Assembly (NCBI RefSeq): GCF_964204645.1
Contig: NC_134032.1
Coordinates: 16,182,775-16,246,774, forward strand
DNA: 64,000 nucleotides
Origin: Tubulanus polymorphus
Lineage: Eukaryota > Nemertea > Palaeonemertea > Tubulaniformes > Tubulanidae
Direction of reading: 5' to 3'
The notes beneath the pieces were generated by a model that was not told the origin of the DNA, did not search any database, and was given only the letters and a program-made list of their open reading frames with translations. A program made the translations under genes and the position numbers. How positions within the stretch are numbered: the stretch's first letter is position 1; each line of letters opens with the position of its first letter. Below are positions 1 to 12,858 of the stretch, piece by piece.

Positions 1-1211
1 ATAATCACAAAGAATACGCCTTGAAATCTATTGATCTAGGTCGCGTTACACTTTCGTGTATATGAAATTAGCTCCTTAAGTAGATACACAATATCAATAA
101 ACACACTTTCATGTGGAATATCGAACCGTTAGACATAAAACTGTAAAGGATCGCGATACAGGAGTTGATAGATATAAACATACACGTTCGACCAAATTTT
201 GACGAGAGCTCGCTGTAAGAAGAGCCAACCCATGAAACTCGAAACCAGAGTCAATTAAACTTTCACTAACAGCACTAGCAGCAGCAGCAGCAGCAGCTGC
301 TGCAGCGACAACAACTGAAGAGTATCTTCTATTCTTCAATTGTGTCATAATATACGCGACTTTGAAACTACGAGGGGGGGGGGTTAGTCTAATTCTCAAA
401 CATGTCAAACACAACAGCAGCAGCGAAATTAAAATCTTACCCTAAATACACAAAACTATTGAAGTTTATATCCAACAACCAGACACGGACAGATAACTGA
501 TTATTGCACACGATAAAGTCGATGTTAACAGCTGAACTGGACGTGTATCACTCACTATTACCCGTCAACACACCAACAATAATCATTCACAAATAATAAC
601 AATTAAAATGTGAACGCGTCACTGAGCAGCAGCGTTGAGTTAGATTGTAAAATTACCAGGAACAATAGCAGCGCAGAACGGGACAGTATTTACAGCGGTA
701 TGACTAACTAACCTGTACTGGGCGTGTAGGTTACCGCGCGTCTCGCTGAAACAAGTCAGGACGAATCGGGGCGGGCTGGGCCAGGGATAACACACATATA
801 GGACCAACTTATAGAATATTCTGGTAAACGGGATCTCACACCCAGGATATTGCCCCAATCCACCAGCCTGCCCAGGACATTGCCCTCACGACAGTCCGTG
901 GTTTGTTTGATCGCTACCCCCGGGCTAGCGCCACAAGCGCCGCCACCGGGACATTACTGTATCACGAAGACGTGGACACCATGAGAACCTCGGTAACATC
1001 GATGCTCCGCGGGGAACTACTTACCCTAACGAAAAACAGGAATTAAATAGTCCACTCGTTAAACCGTACGTTTCGAAATTATCGGGGAATTTTGCCAAAG
1101 TCCTGAAAAAAGCGAAACAAAAATAAATAAATTTCATAAACAGTTTCAGCTGCGATAATTAAGGAACAGTTAAAAGCCTTACTTACAACAGGGCGATGAT
1201 TTTGAACTTAC
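1..1211. other. Non-coding stretch beyond the last visible SLC18B1-like exon
   Basis: No exon matching the missing transporter C-terminus was seen on the minus strand. The stretch contains an imperfect CAG/CTG run near 276-300 and a G8 run at 373-380. It is most likely intron sequence of the transporter gene. Confidence 0.4.
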
Positions 1212-1518
1212 CAGGCAGAGATCAATAATTCGGCGAGTGTGGGCACTAGGGCAGCTCCTACAAACATGCCTAATATACCCAGAGAAAACAAATACAACCA
1301 CAACTTCTCACTGTAAATAGAATAAACGTCACATTTTAACATTTAGCTTTCAGCTTCAACTGGGTCGCTTGGACACTGACATTGTAAATTGAAATATGAA
1401 AATTGAAATGGTATTTAAATGGTGTTCGACTATTATTATATTATGGTTATTGTAACCTGATTTATATAAAGCGCTGTGATTATTCTATAGCAATATAAAC
1501 AAACAAATATAAATCATT

Positions 1519-1575
<57 letters not shown>

Positions 1576-1583
1576 ATTATAAA

Positions 1584-1635
<52 letters not shown>

Positions 1636-1643
1636 ATTATAAA

Positions 1644-1710
<67 letters not shown>

Positions 1711-1718
1711 ATTATAAA

Positions 1719-1767
<49 letters not shown>

Positions 1768-4700
1768 CATTTGTAATTTCAAAAACTTTGATTAATAAAA
1801 GATTTCTCTGAATGAATTTCTAATCGACGGGTCCCCCTAGCAACGACTGTCAGACATGAACATCTACTAACGATGATAATCATAACAATAATAATAATTA
1901 TTATAATTTACTTACGTCGGTAAAAATGGTAGATAATTAGAGGGTCCTAACAGAAGGTACGAAATGCTTATAGCTACATTTCCGAGTAGCATTAAATGTA
2001 TATTCAATTTCTGAAATTAGAAAGAATTTGATATTTTTTATTACAACAATTCAGGATCCGCGGAACTGTGAACGGACTGGATCCGGGATGTTATCAACGT
2101 CTGTCCGTGTTTTTAATTTATACGCACCCATTTGTCGCCTAGAAATCCCCAGACAGGAGCCGTGAACGCGTAGATACCGGGAGCCACCAGGAAACACAGG
2201 CCAACCAGCGAGTGAGGTAAATTAAACTGTAACAAAAGAGAGAGAGAATAAAACAATTAAAATATTTACACCTTCACTGAGTTCAGAAAGTGGAAATTCA
2301 ACTGTTTTTAAATCTTATACTGCGAAATTGAACTTGTCTATGAAAAAATCGTAACGAGAAGATGATTACAGAAATTAGTGACCGCTTCACTACTGTTGAA
2401 GACTTAACCAAATGATGACTTACACTTAGTGAATTGAATTAGAAATACAAATTGAGACTCAAAAATAGAGATGACTTCAGTAATGTGACGACTTATCCAA
2501 ATGATGACTTACACTTAGTGAATTGAATTAGAAATACAAATTGAGACTCAAAAAATAGAGATGACTTCAGTAATGTGACGACTTGTCCAAATGATGACTT
2601 ACACTTAGTAAACTGAATTAGAAATACAAATTGAGACTCAAAAATAGAGATGACTTCAGTAATGTGACGACTTATCCAAATGATGACAGTAAATTGAATT
2701 AGAAATACAAATTGAAACTGAAAAAATCAGTAACTTCAGTAATTCGACGTACTACCAGAGAGTTTGATCGAATAAGAGAATGTATCTCTAACGTCGCGCT
2801 GAGGAATCCTAGAGCTATAAGGGAACGGAGGAAGGGGTAGGGGGTAGGAGGACGGGGGTAGGGGGACGGGGGTAGGGGGTCGGAGGACGGGGGTAGGGGA
2901 TACTTACCGGTTCTAGATGTATCTCTAACGTCGGTTCGAGGAATCCTAGCGCTATCGCGTCGATTATAATAATACCACATATCAGTATAACAGACATATG
3001 TTTCAGTAAGGCAAACACGCTGTTCTCTCGCTTCTCATTATTATCTAGAAATAATTCATAAAATAAAATAATCAATCGTTTTAAAATATTGTTGAGGTTA
3101 AATTGAAAGTGTGTGATTTTATTTGAATTTATACCAGGCATCTGCGGTAAGGTGAAGATGGAGATTAAACCACATATACACATTAATGTTCCCATAATTA
3201 TAAACGGCAACTTAAAACCACCGACCTGAAATAGAGAAATAATACAGCATTACAACATAACAGGGACTTTACCGCGACTCTACCGGGACTCAACTGGGAC
3301 TCTACCAGGACTCTACAGGGACTCTACAGGCACTCTACCGGGACTCTACAGGGACTCTACTGGGACTCTACAGGGACTCTACCGGGACTCTACCGGGACT
3401 CTACAGGGACTATACAGGGACTCTCTACCGGGACTCTAGGGACTCTACAGGGACTCAACCGGGACTCTACCGGGACTCTAACGGGACAGTCCCGGGTGGG
3501 ACACTACATGGACTCTACCGGGACTCTACCGGGATTCTACAGGCACTCTACAGGGACTCTACTGGGACAGTACCGGGACACTACTGGCACAGTACAGGGA
3601 CTCTACAGGGACTCTACCGGGACTCTACTGGGACTCTACTATCACGTGCACCTATGATGGAAGGTGAATTATTTCAGTTATTTTAACAAATTGATATAAA
3701 CAGTGAATACCTGATAAAGTAAACCGCCTAACGCAGGTCCGGCCATCATTCCGATTCCGCTAAATGTTTCGAGGACACCCTGTAAACAAAACCAAATAGG
3801 AAAATTTACCAGCACAAAAATCCAGCTCAGAGTCAAGATTATATCATGTTCTTTGTTTTAACTCAAGCGTACAATTTAATTTTACTCCTAGATTTTAACC
3901 CCTGATTAATTCTGAACTCACAACTGTGGAACTGGAACCACAAGAGTTAATTTTGAACTCACAACTGTAGAACTGGATCCAGAGTTAATTCTGAACTCAC
4001 AACTGTAGAACTGGATCCAGAGTTAATTCTGAACTCACAACTGTAGAACTGGATCCAGAGTTAATTCTGAACTCACAACTGTAGAACTGGATCCAGAGTT
4101 AACTCCGAACTCACAACTGTGGAACTGGAACCACCAGAGTTAACTCCGAAGCCACAGTTCTGTGGAACTGGATCCAGAGTTAACTCTGAACTCACAACTG
4201 TAGAACTGGATCCAGAGTTAACTCCGAACTCACAACTGTGGAACTGGAACCACCAGAGTTAACTCCGAAGCCACAGTTCTGTGGAACTGGATCCAGAGTT
4301 AACTCTGAACTCACAACTGTAGAACTGGATCCAGAGTTAACTCCGAACTCACAACTGTGGAACTGGAACCACCAGAGTTAACTCCGAAGCCACAGTTCTG
4401 TGGAACTGGATCCAGAGTTAACTCTGAACTCACAACTGTGGAACTGGATCCAGAGTTAATTCTGAACTCACAACTGTAGAACTAGAACTAAGATCTCAGT
4501 TCGTCCTGAGATTGTGAATTCGATACTTACGAACATAGTGGCCACACGTCCTGGGAAACAGTATGACGTAATTATAAAACTGGCCGTAGTGAACATCGAT
4601 CCACCGACCGCTTCTAATATCCGACATAGAAAACACAGTGCAATATAAACCACACCCTCCGGGCTTTCATCCAGAAATCTAGAAAATAAATCTAGACATT

Positions 4701-7700
4701 CAAATCAAATCACTACAGTTAACTTCGCTCGCATGATTCGAGAAATAAAAACAACTTCAAACTTCCAAACATCGGTTTTCATTTCCCGTCTCTGACTGGG
4801 ACCAATTCTCCGGCAGTCCGAAAACATCGGTTTTCATTTTCCGTCTCGGACTGGGACTTATTCTCCGGGAGTCCGAGCGGGGAGGGGATTATTCATCATC
4901 GATAATAGGCCCTAATTTTAGTTTTGAATTTCCTAATTAAGCGCCATCTTTTACTCCGTGTCTTACCCAAATAGAATACTGCAAACTCCGCACACGAACG
5001 CGCCTGCGCAGAACATGAAGTTGCATCCTATTTTCCCGACCTACAAAAAACATGACGTTCAAAAATTTCAGTTGAAAATGATGAAATTAGATTCGATGAT
5101 AAAAATATTATATTTCAAATTTCGCTTACGTAACTGCCGAATATCGGTGACGTGATGAAGATTACCAGTTCGTATATACCGAATATAAACCCCACAGTAA
5201 GACCGTTTGCACCTTTACGGGCTGCCTACAATTCAATACATAATAATCGAGTAATTCTTATCTTAAGAATGAAGATGTTGATTGTTGTTTTTTTTATTAT
5301 TATCTAACTTACAGGGGGCGCTGCAGTTGCTCAAAAGTTAGAGTTAACCAGTTGATAGTTGACAATTGAATTGTCACAGGGCCAGTTGCTGAAAAGTTGG
5401 TTAGAGTTAACCAGTGGATAGTTGACATAGTGACAATTAAAAGTTCATCAGTTACTATGGTATCAATCCACTGGTTATCTTTAACCAACTTTTGAGCAAC
5501 TGACCCCTGGTATTTATCTGCCGGTTATCTTAAACCAACTTTTGAGGAACATAGTATATAATTCTTTTTCGTTACAGATACGGAACTTTACGAAAAATCA
5601 TTACAGTCAAACTTGCTTAGAAGTTGAGTCTGAATTTGTATTTCTACTTCAATTTGGATCAGTCGTCACATTATTGAAGTCATTTCTATCTTTTAGTCTC
5701 AATTTCTTACCTCTGAAGGGAAAAATGGCGCCAAAAGTGAAAAACAAACAGAATTGCATAAATTAGCGAACGCCATGTTGATAATGAGTATTTTTTGTTG
5801 TCTCGTCAAACCGAAAGTGCTTCCTGTAAATAAACAGCGATCAAAATCAATACAAAATCGAAACTTTTAAATATTGTATTCAACAACGAAATTAGAATAA
5901 CACGTGGTTTCGGTTGTTCTTCCGCGGACAACTCGGACTCGATGTTTTAAAACTAATTCGATTGATTAGAAACTGTTATAATCAGAGCGCAGAATAATAG
6001 CTGGTTAGTGAATATACACATCACCTGACTGGTCACCACTACCACACCTGACTGGTCACCACTCACCACACTGACCAGACAAACTTACAAACTCCAACCG
6101 TCACTGCTGGTCTATGGTCTAGTGGTTAGCACGCGCGGCTCGCATGCCTGAGGTGTCGGGTTCGAGTCCTGCTAGGGTTAGGGTTACGGCCGAGCTAGGG
6201 TTAGGGTTATGGCTCAGAGAGCAGGTGCTTAGGGCTAATTCAATCCCTAGATGAGTCCAAGACATTTTGGTGGAAAATCAACTTCATCTGAACTTGATCT
6301 TAAAATTTTACTGATCATTTTACCTTTTTCGGACACACTAAACCGTCTGCTGCGCCGTGAAGCGATCGTTACAGACGGAATGTCGTCATCGATAATGATA
6401 TTTTCATTCTCCTCGGGTACAGCGAAATCTCTGCGTTCACGTTCGCGCTCTTCGTGTTGCGCCAGAAACAAATCGATATCGTGTATTGTAGGAACACTAT
6501 TTACCCGCAATCTAACCACAAAAAAACAGAAACTTTAGGCTAAACAAAAATGATACCTTGTTTCTCCGCAGCGGCCGGGTCATTTTTGTAAAATATGATA
6601 AAATTTGTAAACAGTTCATTTCTATAGCGGCCGGGTCTGTTATTGTAAAATTGATCACGATTTTTAAGAAAAGTAATCTATAGGGTAGATAGGCGGCCGG
6701 CCGGGTCAATATTTAAACTCAGCAGAAATAAGAAACAAAGTATCAATTTTTTTAGCCTTAAATCTAAATTGTTGTTATTTTGAATGCGAGTGTTATTTGT
6801 CAAGGATTGGTATTTTCTATTTGATAAGGTGATGTACACGACTGACTGTATCGTATCTACATCAATAACATCAATAATATCAATAATATCAATAATACCA
6901 ATAATATCAATAATATCATTATTTCTTTTTTTCTTGTTTCGGCCATCATTTCGACCAACCCATAAAATGTATTGTATGATTAACTATTCACTGTTTTTGT
7001 GAAATATGGGAGCGAATAAATTTTTTAAACTTTGAGATATAGAATTTTGCCGTAAGATGTCAAGGTCTTAAAGGTCAGAACATCAAGCGAATATCAATTA
7101 GTATCCCAGCGCCTTGTAAATAGCGGCGAACTCTCCAGTGTCTCGCAGGTTGGGTGCTGTTCTTTGAACGCGAGCATCGAGTTCCCAAAACGTGTCGCAA
7201 TATCGGTGTAATACTAACAATGTATTTACATAAAATCTGAATCATCATTCAATGATAAATTATCAGCTGATACACGTCATAAATTAGGACAGATTAGTAG
7301 CAGTTTACAGTAGTACAGCCAGCCAGCTGCAGCCTGCAGCCTACAGCCAGCCAGCTACAGCCTGCAGCCTATAGCCAGCCAGCTACAGTCTGCAGCCTAC
7401 AGCCAGCCGGCTACAGTCTGCAGCCTACAGCCATCCGGCTACAGCCTGCAGCCTATACAGACAACATTATACAGCCTGCAGCCCACAGCCAGCTACAGCC
7501 TGCCAGCTACAGCCTGCAACCTACAGTCAATCGCTAAACAAATTGCGACGCCACCAGAACCCTGGCCGGTTTTTAAGGAGTGACATTGAAAGAGTACAAC
7601 CTGGGTCCAGGCACTAATACCTCTTAGTGGAAATAGATATTCAAACATCCTTATATTAAACATATTCTAGAGACAGAATTATAAAAATGCGATCATCATC

Positions 7701-8750
7701 ATCGCGATCGACCGGGTATCGGTAGATAGGGTGGAGTCGATTGTAATTGCTTGTACCTGCCGGCTCATCATTTCGACGTTGTCGAGCGTTACAGCTTGGA
7801 GCCGGATTTTACTCCAATGTGACAGTGGTACAGAGTTACCTACCTGGTAGTCATAGCGATGCTGGTTTTCACTGTAGATCTATATAATTCCAATTAGAAA
7901 TAGATGTTGTCTGTATCTAGTATCTAAGTGCTACCCCTATAGCACTAGTCATGTGTGTGTAAGGCTATGTTTAACAGCAGTAAAACGAATGCTGTTGTCG
8001 TCACACATTGAAGCCTACATGTTAATATAGAATATACTCTGTTCTCTTCTGGCGCGATTGAAAAACCAGTTCAAAAAATAGAACGATAGTTTCTGAATGG
8101 AGGTAGACAATGTCCACAGTAGTTGAGTCGAGCTGCGGACAATAGCGGTACGATAACAAGCCGAGTTACCGAGGACTCAGTGTTCCGTCGGGTCTCGGGT
8201 TTAAAAAGGACAAAAAAAGAGTCTGTAATTTTGACCGCTGATCGCACCCAAACTCACTGGATTTACTTCGATATCCGATTTTAAAATCAAACCCCCTGTT
8301 TCGCTCCCGGCTGGCGTGGTGCGTTTGTAAGGGGACACCAAATCAAAAAATCAAACGAAATCTACCAACTATAAATAACAGGGTCAATTCCCTATTTTAG
8401 GATAAAAAAGAGCCACCTAATCTAGCGACCCGCGATTACTGGGGCGGGGGTCAGGGATGCTTTCCTGGAAGAATATGAAATTCTCGAATGCATTTTCGTT
8501 GCACACGGCAACTTGTAGAAAGTCTCAAGGGCGGCACTTGAAGCTGAGCGACTATCAACGGCACGTGCTGCATGCGGCGCGACACAGCCGCATCCGCTAA
8601 ATATCCGGGAGATAACTCATTCTAAGGTTGAATTAATCTGATATAACAACAGTTGGAACTGGATGACTCCATATCAGAACTCGTCAATGTAGCGGTGCGG
8701 GAAAAAGGTCGTACTTACTTCGTATTGCTATTTGCGTCAGGATCCGGCAT
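1212..8750 (-). CDS. SLC18B1: SLC18B1-like major facilitator transporter, 3' end missing
   Basis: Multi-pass transporter of the vesicular amine/polyamine (SLC18) branch of the major facilitator superfamily, expected in vesicle membranes. Exons in transcript order: 8750-8719 (tentative start, MPDPDANSNT), 6511-6324, 5823-5711, 5225-5130, 5040-4967, 4678-4531, 3779-3711, 3225-3135, 3044-2908, 2226-2128, 2010-1916, 1310-1212. All have GT/AG borders and their phases join without a break for 413 codons. Recognition rests on LLAPFFPSE at the end of helix 1, KGANGLTVGFIFGIYE, the FPGRVATMF loop, GIGMMAGPALGGLLYQ (motif C type), IALGFLEPTLE and FTAPVWGFLGDKW. The cytosolic N-terminus is acidic/arginine-rich and longer than in vertebrate SLC18B1. 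About 100 C-terminal residues (last helices) were not found in 1-1211 and probably lie beyond the window. The first exon is the weakest call; it fits because its phase 2 matches the exon at 6511. Confidence 0.85.
1519..1766. repeat. Long (ATT)n microsatellite
   Basis: About 80 ATT triplets in four blocks, separated by three near-identical TATAATTATAAAT interruptions. The regular interruptions suggest expansion of a compound unit. It sits in an intron of the SLC18B1-like gene. Confidence 0.95.
2395..2760. repeat. 89-bp satellite family, intronic copies
   Basis: Four tandem copies containing GATGACTTACACTTAGT and GATGACTTCAGTAATGTGACG. The same family forms a much larger array at 39410-40850. 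A diverged reverse-oriented copy lies near 5610-5705. Confidence 0.9.
3263..3640. repeat. Minisatellite of GGGACTCTAC units
   Basis: About 30 imperfect 10-12 bp units (CCGGGACTCTA, CAGGGACTCTA) in an intron of the SLC18B1-like gene. Confidence 0.9.
3925..4490. repeat. Minisatellite with GAACTCACAACTGTAGAACTG units
   Basis: Tandem units of about 38 bp, with a higher-order period from about 4085 onward in which a variant unit (GCCACAGTTCTGTGG) recurs. Related sequence occurs at 54690-55000 in opposite orientation and near 60615-60720, so this is a dispersed family. Confidence 0.9.
5330..5545. mobile_element. Foldback (MITE-like) element, GCTGCAGTTGCTCAAAAG family
   Basis: The left arm CCAGTTGCTGAAAAGTTGGT is mirrored by ACCAACTTTTGAGCAACTGA on the right. 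A nested partial copy lies on each side. It is in an intron of the SLC18B1-like gene. Related ends occur at 37925-37995, 38685-38805 and 60778. No coding capacity seen. Confidence 0.7.
6020..6230 (+). mobile_element. tRNA-derived SINE, copy 1
   Basis: Head of short CACCACACCTGACTGGTCAC repeats, then a tRNA-like part with A box TGGTCTAGTGGTTAGC and B box GGGTTCGAGTCC (about 6105-6178), then a tail with telomere-like GGGTTAGGGTTA blocks. The same three-part structure recurs at 24655-24923 and 52070-52330. The internal promoter resembles tRNA-Glu/Gly type genes. It lies in the intron between the exons at 6324 and 5823 or just outside it. Confidence 0.85.
7310..7530. repeat. Minisatellite CAGCCAGCTACAGCCTGCAG
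   Basis: About eight imperfect units of 25-30 bp, pyrimidine/purine balanced and open only by chance. It lies in the presumed first intron of the SLC18B1-like gene. Confidence 0.9.
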
Positions 8751-10034
8751 GATGATGACAGATGGCTAACAAACATTCCCGCGCGGGTCCAAACGTAGAA
8801 ACCACTGAACTGCGTACAATAATCACAATCCCGCTGTAACTAGGATACAAAAACAAAGAATTTCTATGTTTCTGTTGAATTAGAGAAAGATGATACAATT
8901 AGATCAGTAGTTCACAGTGTTACCTGTCCGACACGGACCCAAATTCAATATCTCAGACACTCCACTGCGCGCCTAGTCTTCTGTCTCCGGCGTGTCGTCT
9001 CTTATAGACTCACTATGCTGGACATGTGGACTCCTAATTGGTTCTGCTGTAAATTGCCGCGGTCGATACTAGTACTGTACTAGTACTGTACTGCTGTTCA
9101 CAGTGCTGTACTTTAACGTACTATGCCGCGGATTTCACCTGAAGAGGTAATTACAATCACTTAATGTGAAGTGGACATTGGCCCCGAGCGCGCGTTATTG
9201 CACATATACCTGCAATCAGTAACAGTGTCGTATCTGCCGAATGGAAAACGCGCTGAGCTGATTCCGAACTCGCGGTTATTGCAAGATAAATGAATATCGC
9301 CGTTATTTCTACCGCTACTCTGAGTACTGAGCGATGCAGAGTGGTCCAACTGCTCACCGGCCCAAGTCATGGTCAGCCCCCCGGACCTGGGCGCTGGCTA
9401 AGTATGGCGTTGCCAATCGTGTAAGTAAAGCCCTAATGAGCTTAACTATTCTCTAAGGGAAACGTATGAAGCACTGGCTCAGTTGCTGTCGATTTCACAA
9501 CACCGTTGTTAATGACTAGTATATATTGGGGTTCGAGACCAAAAATATTTAATTCCGTCTATGGCACGCGAGGTATTATTGCGCAGACCCATCACTGATG
9601 TACTTTGCCGACACAGTATAGTACATACGTGTATTCACAATAACCTCATTTTTGATTCACAAAATACAAATAGGACTTAATAATTATACTTACTACCAGG
9701 TTTTGAAGAGTATATTTCTGATATAAATGAAGATTTAAATCATCGTCGTTTCAATCATCGTCGTTTCAATTATGGCGCTTGATCTCGACGAGGTGACCCT
9801 TCGTACGCGCAAGAAACTTTCCGATACGGCGTTGAATATCCCTTACGTATTTGCACATACTCGAGAATAGATAATCAATTCAAATCCATATTTATTGTTT
9901 GAAAATATATCTTTAAAACATTTGTATTGATAGTATAATAAAAGTAAGTAAGTAATTTTCTTGTATATGTCTATTTAGTTTGTATCGTCTAAATCTAAGG
10001 TTGGGTTAAAAAGGTCATATTCGGTGAAACCAAG
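8751..10034. other. Intergenic region between divergent SLC18B1-like and PTRHD1
   Basis: The two start codons point away from each other, so both promoters should lie here. I see no coding exon and no clear TATA box. The only internal repeat noted is a run of TAGTACTGTAC near 9067-9092. Confidence 0.5.
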
Positions 10035-10680
10035 ATGGCCGCGCCCACGATCGTCCAGTACGTCATAGTAAGAAGCGATTTAATATCGGTTTTAAAGTGG
10101 CCTACCGGTGCTGTCATTGCGCAGGCTTGTCACGCATGTTCGGCTGTTATCCATCTGTTTCACGACGACCCGAAAACTCAGGAATATCTCAACGATCTGG
10201 ATAGAATGCATAAAGTGATCTTACAGGTAATCATACACACTCACCTGCCACAGTCGGCAACGCGTATAAATTCAGTTTTATTCAAATCTCATAAGCGCTC
10301 ATCCGCCCGCAGATTTGCAATATAAAACATTATGATCGGTTTTTTAAAGCAATAAAGCAAATATCGGTTCTGGAGGTTGGCTTTTTGTTTTGAATGAAGA
10401 CAATCAAACCTACATTTTATCATTAGAATAAAATTTTTTCTATTTGCTTTATTTAATTCACTGGTTCAAGTACAATAAAAGTTTCTTGAAATATCTTTTC
10501 CCTTCGCAGGTGCCGGATGAAGAAAAGTTGAAAAATGTTGCCAAAAATTTAACAGAAGGAAAAATAGATCATAAACTGTGGATTGAACAGCCAGAAAATA
10601 TTGCCACTTGTTTAGTGACAAAACCGTATCTTAAAACAGATGTACAACAATATTTTAAAGGACTTAAATTATTTAAATAA
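10035..10680 (+). CDS. PTRHD1: PTRHD1, peptidyl-tRNA hydrolase domain protein
   Basis: Small Pth2-fold protein of the PTRHD1 family, a putative peptidyl-tRNA hydrolase. Exon 1 is 10035-10226 and exon 2 is 10510-10680, phase-0 intron, 120 residues (human PTRHD1 is about 140). Recognisable segments are VQYVIVRSDL at the N-terminus, WPTGAVIAQACHACSA (the family's AQ-HA-A helix) and DHKLWIEQPENIATC near the C-terminus, where Pth2 proteins place their conserved D/QP segment. The start ATG sits in AAGATGGCC, a good animal context. An AATAAA signal at 10676-10681 overlaps the stop codon. The next gene, SLC25A51, follows 1.26 kb downstream on the same strand. Confidence 0.95.
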
Positions 10681-11937
10681 AAGATGTTTTAGTTTCGTTT
10701 CTTTCTCTGATTTTGTGTCAAATTCAGCTTCATTTTGTTGATGCTGCAGGAAAGTTGTTTTTTCTCTCATCTATAGCTCTGTTCAAATAAAAATGATTCT
10801 AAAAATCTGGAAATTTTTACGGCGATTTTTGTTTTGGAGTCCGGTGCTTTTCGGGGCACAAACTTCTCGCGCACTAACCCGCGCATTCTCGATAACTGAA
10901 ATAAAGCGCACGAATGTCCGGTGGGCGTTCCGCGCAGTCTATAGAAAGTGGGTGACTCCGATAAGAAGATTGAGATTGATTGATTGATGTAAGATGTAAT
11001 TCGGTAAGAATGCAGTTAGTTGATGTAAATTGAGGTATGTAGATATTATGACCAGGTGCAATTGGCCACTCCTTCCGTTCCAAGTTCCATTTCAATGCAA
11101 TAAAATCTGTGACAACTCCTTCCAGGCCCGTCCACCTCGATCCAATCTCTTGAGTCCTGTCTGTCTAGTGCTCTACTCTATTTCTCTTCTGCCTCCCTGT
11201 TACTTCACTTCTCTCTGGGATAACACCGGGGATCATACCGATTTGAGGCTCTGTTCATAACCTAAACATCATCTAATCTAGAATAGAAATGCAATGAAAA
11301 CTTGTCATTGGTGAAAATTTGCTGCCAGGCCCGGCATTGGTTGCCAGATTAGACAGTTGGAGGTGTGTGTCAGGGAAATGAGCAGCCGGATTAGACAGTT
11401 GGAGGTGTGTGTCAGGGAAGGGAGCAGCTCCCGATAGATTTGTTGCTACCAGTACATGACTGTACGATGATCTCCACAGGTTAGCTGTAAGTGATGCACA
11501 ATATAGAGTAGAATTCTGACTTGCAATATTCGGATTCGAAACCAAAAGAAAAATATCTCATGTTAGATCAGTGTTTTACCCACTGAGCCACAGAACACAG
11601 CTACAGGGCCTGGTTGCATAGTCAAGGCTTAGACTTAAGACAAGTCTAAGACCAACTTAGTTATATAGCCAATCTAACAACTTAAGACCAATCTTAAGAC
11701 TTAAGCCCACTTTTGGACTTAGTCTCGACTGTGCAACTGGCCCCTGGTTAATGAAAGTTCATTTACATAAAGCATCACCTAACCCTAACCCTATTCTTTC
11801 ACGCATGCGTAGATCTAGTGCTGTTTCCCTCGTTACTGGAGCCAGTTTGAAGAAATAATTTTTCGCATTTCCACGGTGGTCCCAGGTAGCCACTTGATGT
11901 TTTAATTTTTGTAATTATTTCAGGTATTGTTACAACA
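10681..11937. other. Intergenic and 5' UTR region before SLC25A51
   Basis: No coding exon seen. It contains a 30-bp duplication near 11350-11415, a foldback element at about 11605-11750 and two telomere-like CCTAACCCTAA units near 11779. A pyrimidine-rich acceptor ending in TTTCAG at about 11923 implies a 5' UTR intron for SLC25A51. Confidence 0.5.
11605..11755. mobile_element. Foldback MITE, GGGCCAGTTGCACAGTC family, copy
   Basis: Inverted arms: GGGCCTGGTTGCATAGTC on the left and GACTGTGCAACTGGCCC on the right, with AAGACCAACTTAGTTATATAGCC inside. Other copies lie at about 44250, 46225, 47985 and 58505. No coding capacity. Confidence 0.8.
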
Positions 11938-12858
11938 ATGGCGCCGGTGTCTCCGCTCGACGCTGCACTCGATCGAGACGACCTACAACAGACTACCCCA
12001 CACGATTTCACCGCAGCGCCCCCTGGTGACGTGTTAGAGGAGTTTATATGCGGTTGGGGCGCCGCGGTGATCAACATTACGATAACGTTCCCGATAAATA
12101 AAGCGATGTTCCGCCAACAACTTCACGGAATCCGTTTTAAATCGGCGGTTGCTCAGTTACAACACGAGGGAACGCGTAATCTTTACCGAGGATTTCTTCC
12201 TCCATTGTTGCAAAAAACGTCGTCGTTAGCGATCATGTTCGGAATGTATAATCAATACGGTAAATTTCTGACGAATCACGCGCCTGATTTACCGATATTA
12301 GCCAATCAGGGATTAGCGAGCGCGATGGCCGGTTGTACCGAGGCCGTTTTAACTCCGTTCGAACGCGTTCAAACTTTACTTCAAGATCGAAAACATCAAA
12401 AACGTTTTCACAATACGTTCCACGCGTTACGCGTTCTACGTTACCACGGATACGGAGAGTATTATCGCGGGATGGTTCCGATCTGTGTGCGTAACGCCGG
12501 TAGTAACGTAATGTTCTTCACGCTGCGCGGACCGTTGAAACAAGCGTTGCCGGCGCCGCGTACATTCGGAGGTCACCTGATCGCTGATTTCGTAAGCGGT
12601 GCCGTTCTAGGAGCCATTATCAGTACAGTATTCTTCCCGATAAACGTGATTAAAACGCGTATGCAATCGGTCGTCGGGTCGGAGTTCCTAACGACGCGTC
12701 GAGTTTTCGCGATTATATTCCACGAGCGACACTGCAGCTGGCGTCGAATGTTCTACGGGGTTCACGTCAATTATTCACGGTCGCTCGTCTCGTGGGGTAT
12801 TATAAACGCCGCTTACGAGATGCTGAAAAATCTGTTCGCCGAAAGGAAGAATAGATAG
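11938..12858 (+). CDS. SLC25A51: SLC25A51, mitochondrial NAD+ carrier family
   Basis: Mitochondrial carrier of the SLC25A51/52 (MCART1) group, which moves NAD+ across the inner mitochondrial membrane. The coding sequence is one exon of 306 residues (human 297). The three carrier signature positions are FPINKAM (about residues 51-57), TPFERV (139-144) and FPINVIK (233-239), giving the expected threefold repeat. GWGAAVINITITFPINKA and YRGFLPPLLQK are characteristic of this subfamily. The reading frame is intact and GC-richer than its surroundings. The ATG follows a 5' UTR splice acceptor by about 14 bp, in ACAATGG context. An AATAAA at about 13504 would give a 3' UTR of roughly 650 bp holding a palindrome and a G-rich repeat. 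Confidence 0.95.
   Translation: MAPVSPLDAALDRDDLQQTTPHDFTAAPPGDVLEEFICGWGAAVINITITFPINKAMFRQQLHGIRFKSAVAQLQHEGTRNLYRGFLPPLLQKTSSLAIMFGMYNQYGKFLTNHAPDLPILANQGLASAMAGCTEAVLTPFERVQTLLQDRKHQKRFHNTFHALRVLRYHGYGEYYRGMVPICVRNAGSNVMFFTLRGPLKQALPAPRTFGGHLIADFVSGAVLGAIISTVFFPINVIKTRMQSVVGSEFLTTRRVFAIIFHERHCSWRRMFYGVHVNYSRSLVSWGIINAAYEMLKNLFAERKNR

Noticed and set aside
1480-1782. Poly-Asn frame
   Set aside because: Translation of the ATT microsatellite.
7081-7870. Minus-strand open pieces at about 7095-7200 (ending in IYKALGY then stop) and 7765-7865 (VGNSVPLSHWSKIRLQAVTL), with plausible splice borders
   Set aside because: They could form a small gene within the presumed SLC18B1-like first intron, but the junction phases do not agree and I recognise no family. 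Transcript evidence would decide.
11779-11795. Telomere-like CCTAACCCTAA
   Set aside because: Only two units, no sign of a chromosome end or internal telomeric block.
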